From the NCBI RefSeq assembly GCF_000403135.1, contig NZ_AQPN01000049.1:1-64000 (forward strand): a stretch of DNA of 64,000 bases, given 5' to 3'. The position numbers and the translations under genes are program-made. Of the stretch, positions 46,687-55,683 are shown in pieces (within the stretch, counting starts at the first letter, position 1; each line of letters begins with the position of its first letter). This DNA comes from Arcticibacter svalbardensis MN12-7. GTDB taxonomy: Bacteria; Bacteroidota; Bacteroidia; Sphingobacteriales; Sphingobacteriaceae. The notes beneath the pieces are model-generated. The model had not been told where the DNA came from and did not search any database. It worked only from the letters and a program-made list of their open reading frames with translations.

Positions 46687-47253
46687 CTAAACAGATGTTA
46701 CTCCATTCAATTTGCGGATCACTTTTGCGGGATTTCCAACCGCAAGCGAATCATCAGGAATATCTTTTACGACTACGGAACCTGCTCCTATCACACAACG
46801 GTCACCAATTGTTATCCCCGGACATATCGTAACACGCCCACCTATCCAGCAGCGCTCTCCAATAGTAACAGGCTTGCAATCTTCCCACACATCACGTTGG
46901 TCAGCATCCAGAGGATGTCCGGCCGTATAAATATGAACGCCTGGGGCAAGCATGGTATGCGCCCCGATCGTAACTTTCGCACCATCCAGAATAACAGCCC
47001 CAAAGTTGATGAACACTTTCTCTCCCGCATAAATATGGTCACCATAATCGCAATAGAAAGGTGGCTCCAAGTGGATGTTCTGAGCTGAATTAGGACAAAG
47101 TTCATTCATCACTTCTTGTGATTTATCCGTGTAATATTCAGTGACATTCAATTTATGCAGAATCCGCTTCACCTTAGTACGAATAGAAATCATTTCAGCA
47201 CTATGCGCATCATAAGGCTCACCATCAAACATCTTTTCCTTCTCAGTTTTCAT
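46687..47253 (-). CDS. sugar O-acetyltransferase, Maa/LacA family
   Basis: A 188-residue left-handed beta-helix acetyltransferase. The N-terminal maltose acetyltransferase domain (EKMFDGEPYDAHSAEM) is followed by hexapeptide repeats (VFINFGAVILDGAKVTIG, IGERCWIGGRVTICPG, IGDRCVIGAGSVVVKD). His in YTAGHPLDADQRD is the usual catalytic residue. It transfers acetyl from acetyl-CoA to a sugar hydroxyl, probably maltose, glucose or galactoside-like. Single gene, next to map. Confidence 0.92.
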   Translation of the reverse strand: MKTEKEKMFDGEPYDAHSAEMISIRTKVKRILHKLNVTEYYTDKSQEVMNELCPNSAQNIHLEPPFYCDYGDHIYAGEKVFINFGAVILDGAKVTIGAHTMLAPGVHIYTAGHPLDADQRDVWEDCKPVTIGERCWIGGRVTICPGITIGDRCVIGAGSVVVKDIPDDSLAVGNPAKVIRKLNGVTSV

Positions 47254-47463
47254 TTATCTTTAATTTAAATCATCAGGAACAATCCCTTTTATGTTTGCAT
47301 CCTGAACAGGTCTACAAAACTAGAACGATTTTGGTTTTAACTGTTGCAATTTAACAATCCTTAATGAAGCATTTCTTATTTTTAGCACATCAGAATGGAC
47401 ATGAAATTCAAATTTTATACTAATTCTAAATTATAGGTAATTTAGCACCGTAAATAAACGCAC

Positions 47464-48405
47464 ATGTCAGTCCCCTCCAATCGCAGTATTGAAATAAAGA
47501 ATCAGCTCCATCCTCGGAATAAACATAAATATCGCTATGATTTCCCTGAACTGATTGCAGCCTGCCCTGACTTATCAAAATACGTTTCGCTAAATCCATA
47601 CCAAGATCTCTCCATCGACTTTAAAAACTCTGATGCTGTAAAAACACTTAATAAAGCATTACTTCAGTATTTTTATGGCATTTCATTATGGGATATCCCG
47701 GCAGGTTATTTATGTCCCCCTATTCCCGGAAGAGCAGATTATATTCACTACATAGCCGATTTACTGGCCACCACTCAGGAGGGAGTCATTCCCCGGGGAA
47801 ACACAGTTAAGGTGTTGGATATAGGCGTAGGAGCCAATTGTATCTATCCGCTGATTGGCAACCGCGAGTATGGATGGACCTTTGTAGGCTCAGAAATTGA
47901 CCCTTTTGCCATCAGTTCAGCAAAAAACATCATTGACGCCAACTCTTTATCCTCCCATATCACCATCAGGAAGCAAAGTTCTACGGCTCAGTTTTTTACC
48001 GGAATAATTAAACAAGGCGAACACTTTACGGTCACCATATGTAACCCTCCCTTTCATGCATCCCTGAAGGAAGCTACTGCAGGATCTGAACGTAAATGGA
48101 AAAACCTCGGACAAAAAAGCAAAGCAGGAGGAACACTAAATTTTGGTGGCACAAACGCAGAACTCTGGTGTGAAGGAGGCGAAGAACGATTTGTCATCCA
48201 AATGATTAAGGAAAGTGCGGACTTTGCACAATCCTGTCAATGGTTTACCTCCCTGATCTCCAAAAAAGACACCTTACAAGGATGTTATCGCGCATTAGAT
48301 CGAGTCAAAGCAAAAGATGTCAAAGTCATTAACATGGCACAGGGACAAAAGATAAGCCGGATTTTAGCCTGGACGTTTACCGAACCAATTCCCACTAAAC
48401 CATAA
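47464..48405 (+). CDS. rlmF: 23S rRNA (adenine(1618)-N6)-methyltransferase
   Basis: A 313-residue RlmF. The N-terminal HPRNKHKYRYDFPEL and WDIPAGYLCPPIPGRADYIH are signatures of the family. The SAM-binding motif is VLDIGVGANCIYPLIG (about 117-132) and the adenine N6 catalytic motif NPPF is at 194-197. It methylates A1618 of 23S rRNA (E. coli numbering). Its last 11 bp overlap the end of the convergent LLM oxidoreductase gene. Confidence 0.95.
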   Translation: MSVPSNRSIEIKNQLHPRNKHKYRYDFPELIAACPDLSKYVSLNPYQDLSIDFKNSDAVKTLNKALLQYFYGISLWDIPAGYLCPPIPGRADYIHYIADLLATTQEGVIPRGNTVKVLDIGVGANCIYPLIGNREYGWTFVGSEIDPFAISSAKNIIDANSLSSHITIRKQSSTAQFFTGIIKQGEHFTVTICNPPFHASLKEATAGSERKWKNLGQKSKAGGTLNFGGTNAELWCEGGEERFVIQMIKESADFAQSCQWFTSLISKKDTLQGCYRALDRVKAKDVKVINMAQGQKISRILAWTFTEPIPTKP

Positions 48406-49444
48406 TATCCTTCTTAACTGCCAATTCTTTTCTGATCACTGGTGCTACCTGTGTGCCATATAATTCAATAGCCTTAAGTACATCTTTATGTGCGGTAAAA
48501 CCAGTCACAAATTGAGCTAAAAAGCGAGTATTATGGAACAACTCATACTGACCCATGATTTTGTCGATCGCCTGTTGTACGTTACCAACAATTAAGGGCC
48601 CGTCATTCCGCAGAAATTCAAATTGATTCCTATTCATTGGCGACCAGCCTCGATCACGACCCACCCGGTTCATCAAAGCCTCATAAGAGGGATAAAAATC
48701 ATTTGCAGCCTGTCGGGAATCCTCTGCAACATAAAACTGAGAACTGATCCCCAACTGCAATTTACTCACATCGTGACCAGCCTTACGCGCTGACTCCCTA
48801 TAAAGTTCCACAAAAGATAAAAACTGTCTCGGTGGACTTCCTAAAATAGCAATCACCATAGGAAGATTAAGTTTACCCGCCCGCACAGCAGAAGCTGGCG
48901 TACCACCAACACCTAACCAAATTGGAATAGCAGACTGTAAAGGCCTTGGATAAACCCCTTTATTAGCGATTCCTGCCCTATGTTTACCTTCCCAGGAAAC
49001 GACTTCCTGTTCATTTATGCGCATTAACAGCTCCAGTTTTTCTGTAAAAAGAGCATCATAATCGCCCAGATCGTAACCAAATAAGGGAAAAGATTCAATA
49101 AACGATCCCCTACCGGCTATAATTTCCGCTCTTCCATTTGAAATCAGATCAACAGTAGCAAAATTCTGAAACACACGAACCGGATCAGCAGAACTCAATA
49201 CGGTAACAGAACTGGATAACCTGATATTTTTAGTAATAGCAGCTGCAGCTGCCATCAAAATTTCAGGAGCAGAGATCACAAAGTCCGGTCGATGATGCTC
49301 CCCGAACGCAAATACATCCAATCCAACCTCATCAGCAAGTTTTACTTCTTCCAGTAATTCCTGTATTCTTTGATGCGCATGTACGGCCTTGCCCGATACA
49401 CCATCCGGTTGAACTTCCCCAAACGTACTTATCCCTAATTCCAT
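48395..49444 (-). CDS. LLM-class flavin-dependent oxidoreductase
   Basis: A 349-residue luciferase-like monooxygenase family protein: MELGISTFGEVQPDGVSG, FAFGEHHRPDFVISAPEI (the EHH motif), AAAAAITKNIRLSSSVTVL, DLISNGRAEIIAGRGSFIE and LPIWLGVGGTPAS-like SAIPIWLGVGGTP. Such proteins use FMN or F420, but the substrate is unknown. It is encoded alone, converging on rlmF with an 11-bp overlap. Confidence 0.88.
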   Translation of the reverse strand: MELGISTFGEVQPDGVSGKAVHAHQRIQELLEEVKLADEVGLDVFAFGEHHRPDFVISAPEILMAAAAAITKNIRLSSSVTVLSSADPVRVFQNFATVDLISNGRAEIIAGRGSFIESFPLFGYDLGDYDALFTEKLELLMRINEQEVVSWEGKHRAGIANKGVYPRPLQSAIPIWLGVGGTPASAVRAGKLNLPMVIAILGSPPRQFLSFVELYRESARKAGHDVSKLQLGISSQFYVAEDSRQAANDFYPSYEALMNRVGRDRGWSPMNRNQFEFLRNDGPLIVGNVQQAIDKIMGQYELFHNTRFLAQFVTGFTAHKDVLKAIELYGTQVAPVIRKELAVKKDIMV

Positions 49445-49666
49445 GTGACGTCAATTTATAAAAAACACGAATTCTTTTTAACCATGATTTACTTAAACAA
49501 ACATAATCAAGTTATTGTTCATCTTACTGCCGACCAGGAAAATTCTAAACTAATAAAGAAAAACTAAGCCCTGTAATTCAGTACCAATTGCTTGTTTTTA
49601 ATAAATGTTATAAATATCTTTAATTACCAATAGAATACTCGTTATATACCTTAAAATCAAGATTCA

Positions 49667-49831
49667 ATGGTTACCCAATTTGAGCAAATCCGTGAACAGC
49701 AAAAGCAGTCATGGAACAAATTTTCATCCGGATGGAATAAGTGGAACACCTTTATGATGGCCTTCTTAGGCCCTATAGGCGAAAGTATTATTAGTAGTTT
49801 GGACTTAAAAGATAGTTGCCGCCATGTCTGA
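49667..49831 (+). pseudogene. class I SAM-dependent methyltransferase, N-terminal remnant
   Basis: The frame MVTQFEQIREQQKQSWNKFS, then GWNKWNTFMMAFLGP, IGESIISSLDLKDS and a stop after CRHV matches the first ~50 residues of UbiE-like methyltransferases that start EQIREQQ..WNKFSPGW. The SAM-binding glycine motif, which would follow at once, is absent. Right after it, in another frame, comes AMSEADEPTKALIKRDVSEL up to a TAA, perhaps the other end of the deleted gene or unrelated DNA. The ~486-bp gap between the LLM gene and gluconokinase holds nothing else I recognise. Confidence 0.65.
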
Positions 49832-49930
49832 AGCAGATGAACCAACAAAAGCATTAATAAAACGAGATGTCTCTGAACTATCCTAAACCCAAAATCATTA
49901 TTTACGGAGAAAAATAGCGCTATGAACTAA

Positions 49931-51424
49931 ATGCTGGAGTATATAATAGGAATTGATATTGGCACTGGTAGCACAAAATGTGTTGCTATGGATCTAAAGG
50001 GAGCAGTTATTGGCACCTCCCAACAGCATTACACCATCTCCCATCCGGAGCATGGTTATAGCGAACAGGACCCTGAACTAATCTGGCAGGCCTTTGTCAA
50101 ATGCTTTAAGGACCTTTTAACCAGACTTAAAGAAGATCCCCTGACCATAAGCCTGAGTACGGCGATGCATAGCGTGATCCCAACGGATGAAAATGGAATG
50201 GCACTATCCAATATGATTACCTGGGCGGATATCAGAAGCGAGAGTATAGCCACTAATCTCAAAAACTCAGCTGAAGGCGAAACCTTTTACCGTTTAACCG
50301 GCACACCTATCCATCCAATGTCGCCCTTATGTAAACTGATTTGGCTTAGGGAAAATAAAGCAGCATTGTTCAACAACACCAGCCGGTTTATTTCCATCAA
50401 GGAATATATCTGGTATAAACTCTTTCATGAATTCCAGATCGATTATTCCATTGCATCCGCTACAGGGCTGTTTGATATCAAGAAATTAAAATGGAACGAA
50501 GAAGTTTGCTCTTATGCCGGTATCGACCGTCAAAAGCTATCCACACCAGTTAACACCAGTTATAGCCGGAAAGATCTTAGTCCACATATAACTACTCTTT
50601 TAGGTTTAAAGACAAACGTTCCCTTTGTAATAGGTGCCAGCGATGGCTGCTGCGCTAACTTAGGGAGTTTTACCACTAAACCAGGAACAGCCGCACTCAC
50701 CATAGGAACCAGTGGTGCTGTCCGGATTACAGGCACAGATCCGGTATATAATTATAGCGCCATGATCTTCAATTACCTGCTTGATGAACAAACATTTGTA
50801 AGCGGCGGTGCAGTAAATAACGGGGGCAATGCAGTAAACTGGTTGCTGGAAAACTTTCTTAACAAAAGCCCGGTAAGCCCTCAAGACTATGTCAATCTAT
50901 TTAATACCATTGAAACAGTTCCTGCGGGAAGTAAGGGTCTACTATTTTTACCCTATTTGTATGGTGAACGTGCCCCAATCTGGAATGCTAAAAGTAGCGG
51001 AGCTTTTTTAAACATTCGTCCCGAACATGATCAATCCCATTTTTCAAGGGCGGTACTCGAAGGGATTTGTTACGCCTTGAACGATGTGCTAAAAACCCTC
51101 GAACAATCATCTCCCCCTATAGAACGCATAAATGTGAGCGGTGGATTCATCAGCTCGCCTACCTGGTTACAAATGTTAGCTGATATCACCGGAAAAAATC
51201 TTTATGTGCTCCAATTAGAAGATGCCTCCGCCATTGGTGCAATTTACATGGCTTTAAAAGCCCTATTCCCTGATGTTGCTTATTCAACCCCGGACCAAAA
51301 CAACACCCTCATTATTAAACCAAACATTCAAAACCACGAGTTATACGCTAAATCCTTCATCATATATAAAAAAGTAGTTCAAAATATGAAGGAATCTATG
51401 GATCTTTTCACCTCTTTAACCTAA
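49931..51424 (+). CDS. FGGY-family gluconokinase
   Basis: A 497-residue sugar kinase: MLEYIIGIDIGTGSTKCVAM (phosphate 1), GYSEQDPELIWQ, TWADIRSESIA, GASDGCCANLGSFTTKPG and LTIGTSGAVRIT (phosphate 2), NVSGGFISSPTWLQMLADIT (adenosine). This FGGY subgroup acts on gluconate and is usually next to a GntP permease, as here, although that gene is broken. It should phosphorylate gluconate to 6-phosphogluconate. The start ATG at 49931 is 7 bp after a TAA. The kinase looks intact, so it could be fed by intracellular gluconate or by another carrier. Confidence 0.9.
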   Translation: MLEYIIGIDIGTGSTKCVAMDLKGAVIGTSQQHYTISHPEHGYSEQDPELIWQAFVKCFKDLLTRLKEDPLTISLSTAMHSVIPTDENGMALSNMITWADIRSESIATNLKNSAEGETFYRLTGTPIHPMSPLCKLIWLRENKAALFNNTSRFISIKEYIWYKLFHEFQIDYSIASATGLFDIKKLKWNEEVCSYAGIDRQKLSTPVNTSYSRKDLSPHITTLLGLKTNVPFVIGASDGCCANLGSFTTKPGTAALTIGTSGAVRITGTDPVYNYSAMIFNYLLDEQTFVSGGAVNNGGNAVNWLLENFLNKSPVSPQDYVNLFNTIETVPAGSKGLLFLPYLYGERAPIWNAKSSGAFLNIRPEHDQSHFSRAVLEGICYALNDVLKTLEQSSPPIERINVSGGFISSPTWLQMLADITGKNLYVLQLEDASAIGAIYMALKALFPDVAYSTPDQNNTLIIKPNIQNHELYAKSFIIYKKVVQNMKESMDLFTSLT

Positions 51425-51431
51425 CCAATTC

Positions 51432-52189
51432 ATGGCCCTACTTTATGTCCTGGCCGGTATTATCATCTTGTTAATACTAATCTTAAAGAAGCTTAATCCA
51501 ATGCTGGCCTTGCTTATCGTATCTATCCTGACGGGATTAATGCTAAGCATGCCGCCAGAAAAACTAATGCTTTCCATTGGCAATGGTATCGGCAATACCC
51601 TTGGTGGCATGGTGATGATCCTTACCCTTGGCGCCATGGTGGGTAAACTAGCTGAAGATAGTGGTGGTTACTCATCCCGATAAGTCAGAAGTTTAAAACC
51701 ATGCAAAGCATAATCATGCAAACGGAAGAGGGACTTCCTTCTTCTTTTAAAAGTTTTGCTATCACCTTAATGCCTATTTTCCTGATTGCTGGAGGTCATA
51801 TAGGCGCTTTAATTTTCCATGGTAAACTCCAGCAGGTCTTTAGTTTTCTTGCAGCCCCTACAGTCGCCTTACTTTTATCCGTCATCATCTTATTTATCCT
51901 GAACATTGAGATAAAGAAGGCAATGGAATCCTGCGTGGAAGGCGTAAAAAGCGTCGCCATGATCATTCTGATCATTGCAGCTGGCGGTGCTTTTAAACAG
52001 GTACTTATTGATAGTGGTGTTGGTAAAGAAGTAGAGCTCATTGCCTCAACCTGGCATGCCTCACCCCTATTTCTAGGCTGGGCAATTGCTGCACTTCTAC
52101 GTATTACACTAGGGTCCTCTACTGTAGCGACACTCACCACTTCAGGCATGGTGATGCCCTTCGTTCATTCAGGCACCTCACCCGATTAG
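51432..52189 (+). pseudogene. gntP: gluconate permease gntP, internally deleted and truncated
   Basis: Piece one (51432-51683) encodes the first two or three helices (ALLYVLAGIIILLILILKK ... GAMVGKLAEDSGG) and runs into a stop. Piece two (about 51662-52189, in another frame) encodes QKFKTMQSIIMQTEEGLPSS and later helices to LLRITLGSSTVATLTTSGMV, then stops at HSGTSPD. Intact GntP permeases have ~440 residues. The part between DSGG and the second cytoplasmic region, about 150-170 residues, and the last ~70 residues are missing. The start is only 8 bp after the gluconokinase stop, so it was once the second gene of that operon. Confidence 0.85.
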
Positions 52190-52303
52190 GTAATTGACCG
52201 AAGAAGCCAATTTAAACTACTCACAACCATTTACTAAAATAGCAATGTTACTCTCTACCTATATGCAAAATTATTACACGACCTTCCAAGTTTTACAATA
52301 GTA

Positions 52304-53137
52304 TTAAATTTTTCTAGCTGCTTTGACCTCCTTTGTAAGGGCAGCCACTTCTTTCAGTAATAAAGGAAAAGCCGGCTCAGCCATGCCACCATGATCAAAA
52401 CCCTGCAGCTCATATATCCGGGTACGTTTATGTCCGACCAGCTTCATCATACGAAACAGGTAAGCGTTTTCTTCATACCGGCCAAACAACTCCATTTCAC
52501 GATCACCAGTAATTAAAAGCATGGGTGGTGCATCAGACCTCACGAAGTAAAGTGGGGCATACTCATCTATTTGAGGTTGTGTTTCTTTAATGCCCCTTTC
52601 CTGACGGATGGTAAAATGTGTAATAGCCTGTCCACTGAATGGAATAAGTCCCGCAATGCTGTTGGCATCAATATTATACTTACTTAAGTACTTTTTATCC
52701 AGCGTAACCATCATTCCCAGATAGCCACCAGCAGAGTGACCAGATACAAAAATAAGATCCGGATTTCCACCATATTCGCTGATATGCTGAAAGGCCCAGG
52801 CTATTGCTGCAGCAGCATCTTCAATATAAACAGGTGCTTTAACTTTAGGCGACAAGCGATAACCAACACCGATTACAGCATAACCTTTATCCATGAGCGC
52901 CTTTGGTATTTCTTTGCTCCCACCGGTTATACCGCCTCCGTGAAACCAAATGATGGTTGAATAGTTTTTAACTCCTTTAGGATAGTATAGATCCAGTCTG
53001 CACTGTGAGTTTTGATAAGCGTCTTTTTTGTCGGTTAAATTTGAATAATAGGGTAAGTCTTTTTCAGTAACATAAGCCTGTTGGGCATGAAGAGTCAATG
53101 TCCCTAAAAACAAAAATAGCAGGATTAAGCGTTTCAT
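52304..53137 (-). CDS. secreted alpha/beta hydrolase (acetyl esterase/carboxylesterase-like)
   Basis: A 277-residue protein with signal peptide (LILLFLFLGTLTLHAQ). Oxyanion motif HGGGITGGSKEIP, nucleophile Ser in GHSAGGYLG, acid in ITGDREMEL and His in GFDHGGMAEP. It resembles the BD-FAE/acetylxylan-type esterases of Bacteroidota, often used to deacetylate polysaccharides. It follows the ThuA gene by 35 bp on the same strand, so they are likely co-transcribed. Confidence 0.88.
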   Translation of the reverse strand: MKRLILLFLFLGTLTLHAQQAYVTEKDLPYYSNLTDKKDAYQNSQCRLDLYYPKGVKNYSTIIWFHGGGITGGSKEIPKALMDKGYAVIGVGYRLSPKVKAPVYIEDAAAAIAWAFQHISEYGGNPDLIFVSGHSAGGYLGMMVTLDKKYLSKYNIDANSIAGLIPFSGQAITHFTIRQERGIKETQPQIDEYAPLYFVRSDAPPMLLITGDREMELFGRYEENAYLFRMMKLVGHKRTRIYELQGFDHGGMAEPAFPLLLKEVAALTKEVKAARKI

Positions 53138-53172
53138 AATTTAATTTAGGTAAGAATTAATTAGTGAATTTA

Positions 53173-53925
53173 TCATTTCATTTTCTTGGTTCCTAAAGCA
53201 TACTGCAAACCTCCTAAAAGATGTTTCAAGAAAAGCGGATCAGAATAAGATGCTTCAGTATGTCCCAATGCGGTATAAAAGGATCGACCACCATCAAAGT
53301 CATGATACCAGCTCATCGGATGGTAGTCGCCCATTTTAGCAGGTCCTGCATCATAACTATGCTCATCAATAGTAATTAGCACATGCAAAGGGTCTTTCGT
53401 CATCCATTTAAAGTTATACCATTCGTCTTTTCTTTGCCATTGATCAGGCAGATGAGAAGTGGCAATACTATTTTTATCGACTACATTTAATACAGCCGTT
53501 TGCTGTTCAGGGTGTTTAGCAAAATAAGCACCTACTAAATCACCAAACCAAGGCCAATCGTATTCGGTATCTGTAGCAGCATGTACTCCAGCAAAACCGT
53601 TCCCTGCCTGAATGTAGTGCTGAAAAGCACTTTGTTGTTCCTCATTTAACACATCACCTGTTGTACTTAAAAACACAACTGCCTGATACTTTTTTAATCC
53701 CTTTTTAGTAAATAAGTCTGCTTTACTCGTGGTATCTACATCAAAACCATTTTCCTTTCCCAATTTAAGTATCGCTAATTTCCCCACCTCAATGGAGGAA
53801 TGATGATACCCTGCGGTTTTACAAAAAACAAGTAATCTGGCTTTCCTTTGAGCCATACTAGTCACACTAAAAAACAGGAATAGCAGGAATAAAGTCCCTC
53901 TTAGGTTTATTGTTTTGTTTATCAT
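53173..53925 (-). CDS. ThuA-domain protein, secreted
   Basis: A 250-residue protein with a signal peptide (LFLLFLFFSVTSMAQ). It has the ThuA fold, a class I glutamine amidotransferase-like fold: VFCKTAGYHHSSIEVG, VFLSTTGDVLNEEQQSAFQ, GNGFAGVHAATDTEYDWPWF, then YHPMSWYHDFDGGRSFYTALG. ThuA-like proteins are linked to trehalose and other sugar utilisation and to 3-keto-glycoside processing. The exact role is unknown. First gene of a two-gene unit with the esterase. An unassigned 375-bp region lies upstream. Confidence 0.85.
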   Translation of the reverse strand: MINKTINLRGTLFLLFLFFSVTSMAQRKARLLVFCKTAGYHHSSIEVGKLAILKLGKENGFDVDTTSKADLFTKKGLKKYQAVVFLSTTGDVLNEEQQSAFQHYIQAGNGFAGVHAATDTEYDWPWFGDLVGAYFAKHPEQQTAVLNVVDKNSIATSHLPDQWQRKDEWYNFKWMTKDPLHVLITIDEHSYDAGPAKMGDYHPMSWYHDFDGGRSFYTALGHTEASYSDPLFLKHLLGGLQYALGTKKMK

Positions 53926-54067
53926 GGTTATTGAAAAAGTTTATTTATTGGATTATATTTTTATCAAGATAGTGCTTATTTACTAGTATTTTGGGTATCT
54001 CCGATTATTTTTTAACCTGTTTAAATATTTGGTTCTTAATTTCAGCGCACTTCCTACCCACCTCAGT

Positions 54068-54089
54068 CGCACCTCCTCCGCACCTTCTC
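54068..54089. repeat. two-copy 11-bp tandem repeat
   Basis: CGCACCTCCTC followed by CGCACCTTCTC (10 of 11 identical), in a locally C-rich patch unlike the A+T-rich flanks. A weak third copy may precede it. Function unknown. Confidence 0.55.
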
Positions 54090-54214
54090 CGCTCGGCAAG
54101 CGAATAAACTGAAACTTAGGTCAAAATTAAATCCCTTTTAAGTATACATAAAACAACAAGGTGGCTGCTTTAAAATACCTGTATTTGAAATCAGTGTGGC
54201 AACAACAAAAACGG

Positions 54215-54243
54215 TTGTGCTATATTTACACTATATAGCACAA
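54215..54243. promoter_or_regulatory. inverted repeat operator upstream of the GH13 gene
   Basis: TTGTGCTATA at 54215-54224 and its exact complement TATAGCACAA at 54234-54243 flank a 9-base spacer. TATATTTA, close to the -7 pattern, overlaps it. It is 57 bp before the ATG at 54301 and could bind a dimeric regulator. Confidence 0.6.
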
Positions 54244-54300
54244 AAAGATAACCTGGCAAAACCCTATCCGGTTCTGTTAGTTTATCAACGCATAAGTACT

Positions 54301-55683
54301 ATGAACAAACACATCTCCTCTTGGGTTAACAAAGCCATTTTTTATCATATCTATCCCCTGGGCTTATTTGGCGCTCCTTTGGAAAATGATTTTTTCAGTC
54401 CTATTGTCAACAGGTTGGAACGCCTGCAGGACTGGATCCCCTATATGAAAAGCATGGGCTGCAATGCCTTATACCTGGGCCCCGTATTTGAATCCGATTT
54501 TCATGGTTATGATACAGCAGATTATCTCTTAGTAGACAGAAGGCTCGGTACCAATGAAACTTTAAAAAATTTAAGCAGCAGTCTGCATGAAAATGGGATC
54601 AAATTGGTGCTCGATACCGTCTTTAACCATGTAGGACGCAATTTCTGGGCATTTAAGGACCTGCAGTGTAATGGCGAAAATTCCCCATATAAAGATTGGT
54701 TTGATGGGGTAGATTTTAGTCGTAATAGCACGTATGGCGACGACTTCTTTTATGAAGGCTGGTACGATGCTTATAACCTGGTCAAATTAAATTTAGAAAA
54801 CACAGAAGTTAAGAAATACTTGTTTGAGGTCGTATCCTTTTGGGTTGATGAATTCAAAATTGACGGACTACGTTTGGATGTAGCTGAGATTATGAGTAAG
54901 CAATTTTTAGCCGAACTTGCTGAGCATAGTCGGCAACTGCAACCAGACCTGTGGCTGATGGGTGAAGTAATATATGGTGATTATAATGAATGGGCGAACA
55001 AAAATATGCTTGATTCTACAACCAATTACCAAGCTTATAAAGGCCTCTATTCCTGCCACAATGATTGCAATTACTTTGAAATCGCCTTCACATTAAACCG
55101 TCAGTTCGGTCTGGATGGTGTTTATAAAGACTTACAGCTTTACAATTTTGTGGACAACCACGATACAACACGAATAGCCAGCATCTTAACAAATGAGCAG
55201 CACATGTTTCCTTTGCATGCCATCCTGTATACCATGCCGGGAATTCCTTCCCTATATTATGGGAGCGAATGGGGTATCAGAGGTATTAAAGGAGCACATG
55301 AAGATACATTGCTCCGACCTGAGGTTGCTATTATACCAGATCCTTCTTCGTCATCCATCAGTCGCTATATTCAACAGTTAGCAAAAATCAAACTGGATTC
55401 CATTGCACTTCAGGAAGGAGATTATGAAGAGCTCTTTGTGGATCATCAACAATTTGCATTCAGTCGTTCAACAGCCAACGAAATAATTATTATTCTGGTG
55501 AACTCAGCTCAGGAGTCTGTTTCAATCACATTAGTATATGACCGGGATGAGGGCTTGCAATTTCAGGATCAACTGGATCCTGAATATCTGACGACTGTAC
55601 ATCAGCAACAAATTGTGGTGAATGAAATTCCGGGTTATGGAGCAAGGATATTGATCGGCATAAGAGTTATTGAAACACTGTAG
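54301..55683 (+). CDS. GH13 alpha-amylase family enzyme, cytoplasmic
   Basis: From the ATG at 54301 the product is 460 residues. A frame open to 54196 starts at a GTG and would run across an inverted repeat, so it is rejected. All four GH13 regions are present: DTVFNHVG, GLRLDVAEI (nucleophile Asp), LMGEVIYGDYNEW (acid/base Glu) and FVDNHDTTR. There is no signal peptide, so the enzyme acts inside the cell, probably on maltodextrins or related alpha-glucans. SLYYGSEWGIRGIKGAHEDTLLRP is typical of the neopullulanase/cyclomaltodextrinase-like group. It has no GH13 neighbours. Confidence 0.9.
   Translation: MNKHISSWVNKAIFYHIYPLGLFGAPLENDFFSPIVNRLERLQDWIPYMKSMGCNALYLGPVFESDFHGYDTADYLLVDRRLGTNETLKNLSSSLHENGIKLVLDTVFNHVGRNFWAFKDLQCNGENSPYKDWFDGVDFSRNSTYGDDFFYEGWYDAYNLVKLNLENTEVKKYLFEVVSFWVDEFKIDGLRLDVAEIMSKQFLAELAEHSRQLQPDLWLMGEVIYGDYNEWANKNMLDSTTNYQAYKGLYSCHNDCNYFEIAFTLNRQFGLDGVYKDLQLYNFVDNHDTTRIASILTNEQHMFPLHAILYTMPGIPSLYYGSEWGIRGIKGAHEDTLLRPEVAIIPDPSSSSISRYIQQLAKIKLDSIALQEGDYEELFVDHQQFAFSRSTANEIIIILVNSAQESVSITLVYDRDEGLQFQDQLDPEYLTTVHQQQIVVNEIPGYGARILIGIRVIETL

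Larger units (their letters stand above)
53926..54300. other. 375-bp divergent region between ThuA and GH13 genes
   Basis: It holds the 11-bp tandem repeat at 54068-54089 and the 10-bp-arm inverted repeat at 54215-54243. No gene is recognised. The open frame from the GTG at 54196 to the GH13 ATG crosses the inverted repeat and has no protein-like features. Confidence 0.5.

Noticed and set aside
51701-52189. Independent small permease gene
   Set aside because: Its sequence is the C-terminal half of GntP and the matching N-terminal half lies just upstream in another frame.
54196-54300. N-terminal extension of the GH13 gene
   Set aside because: It needs a GTG start, has no protein-like features and overlaps an inverted repeat that looks regulatory. 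The ATG at 54301 gives a normal GH13 N-terminus.
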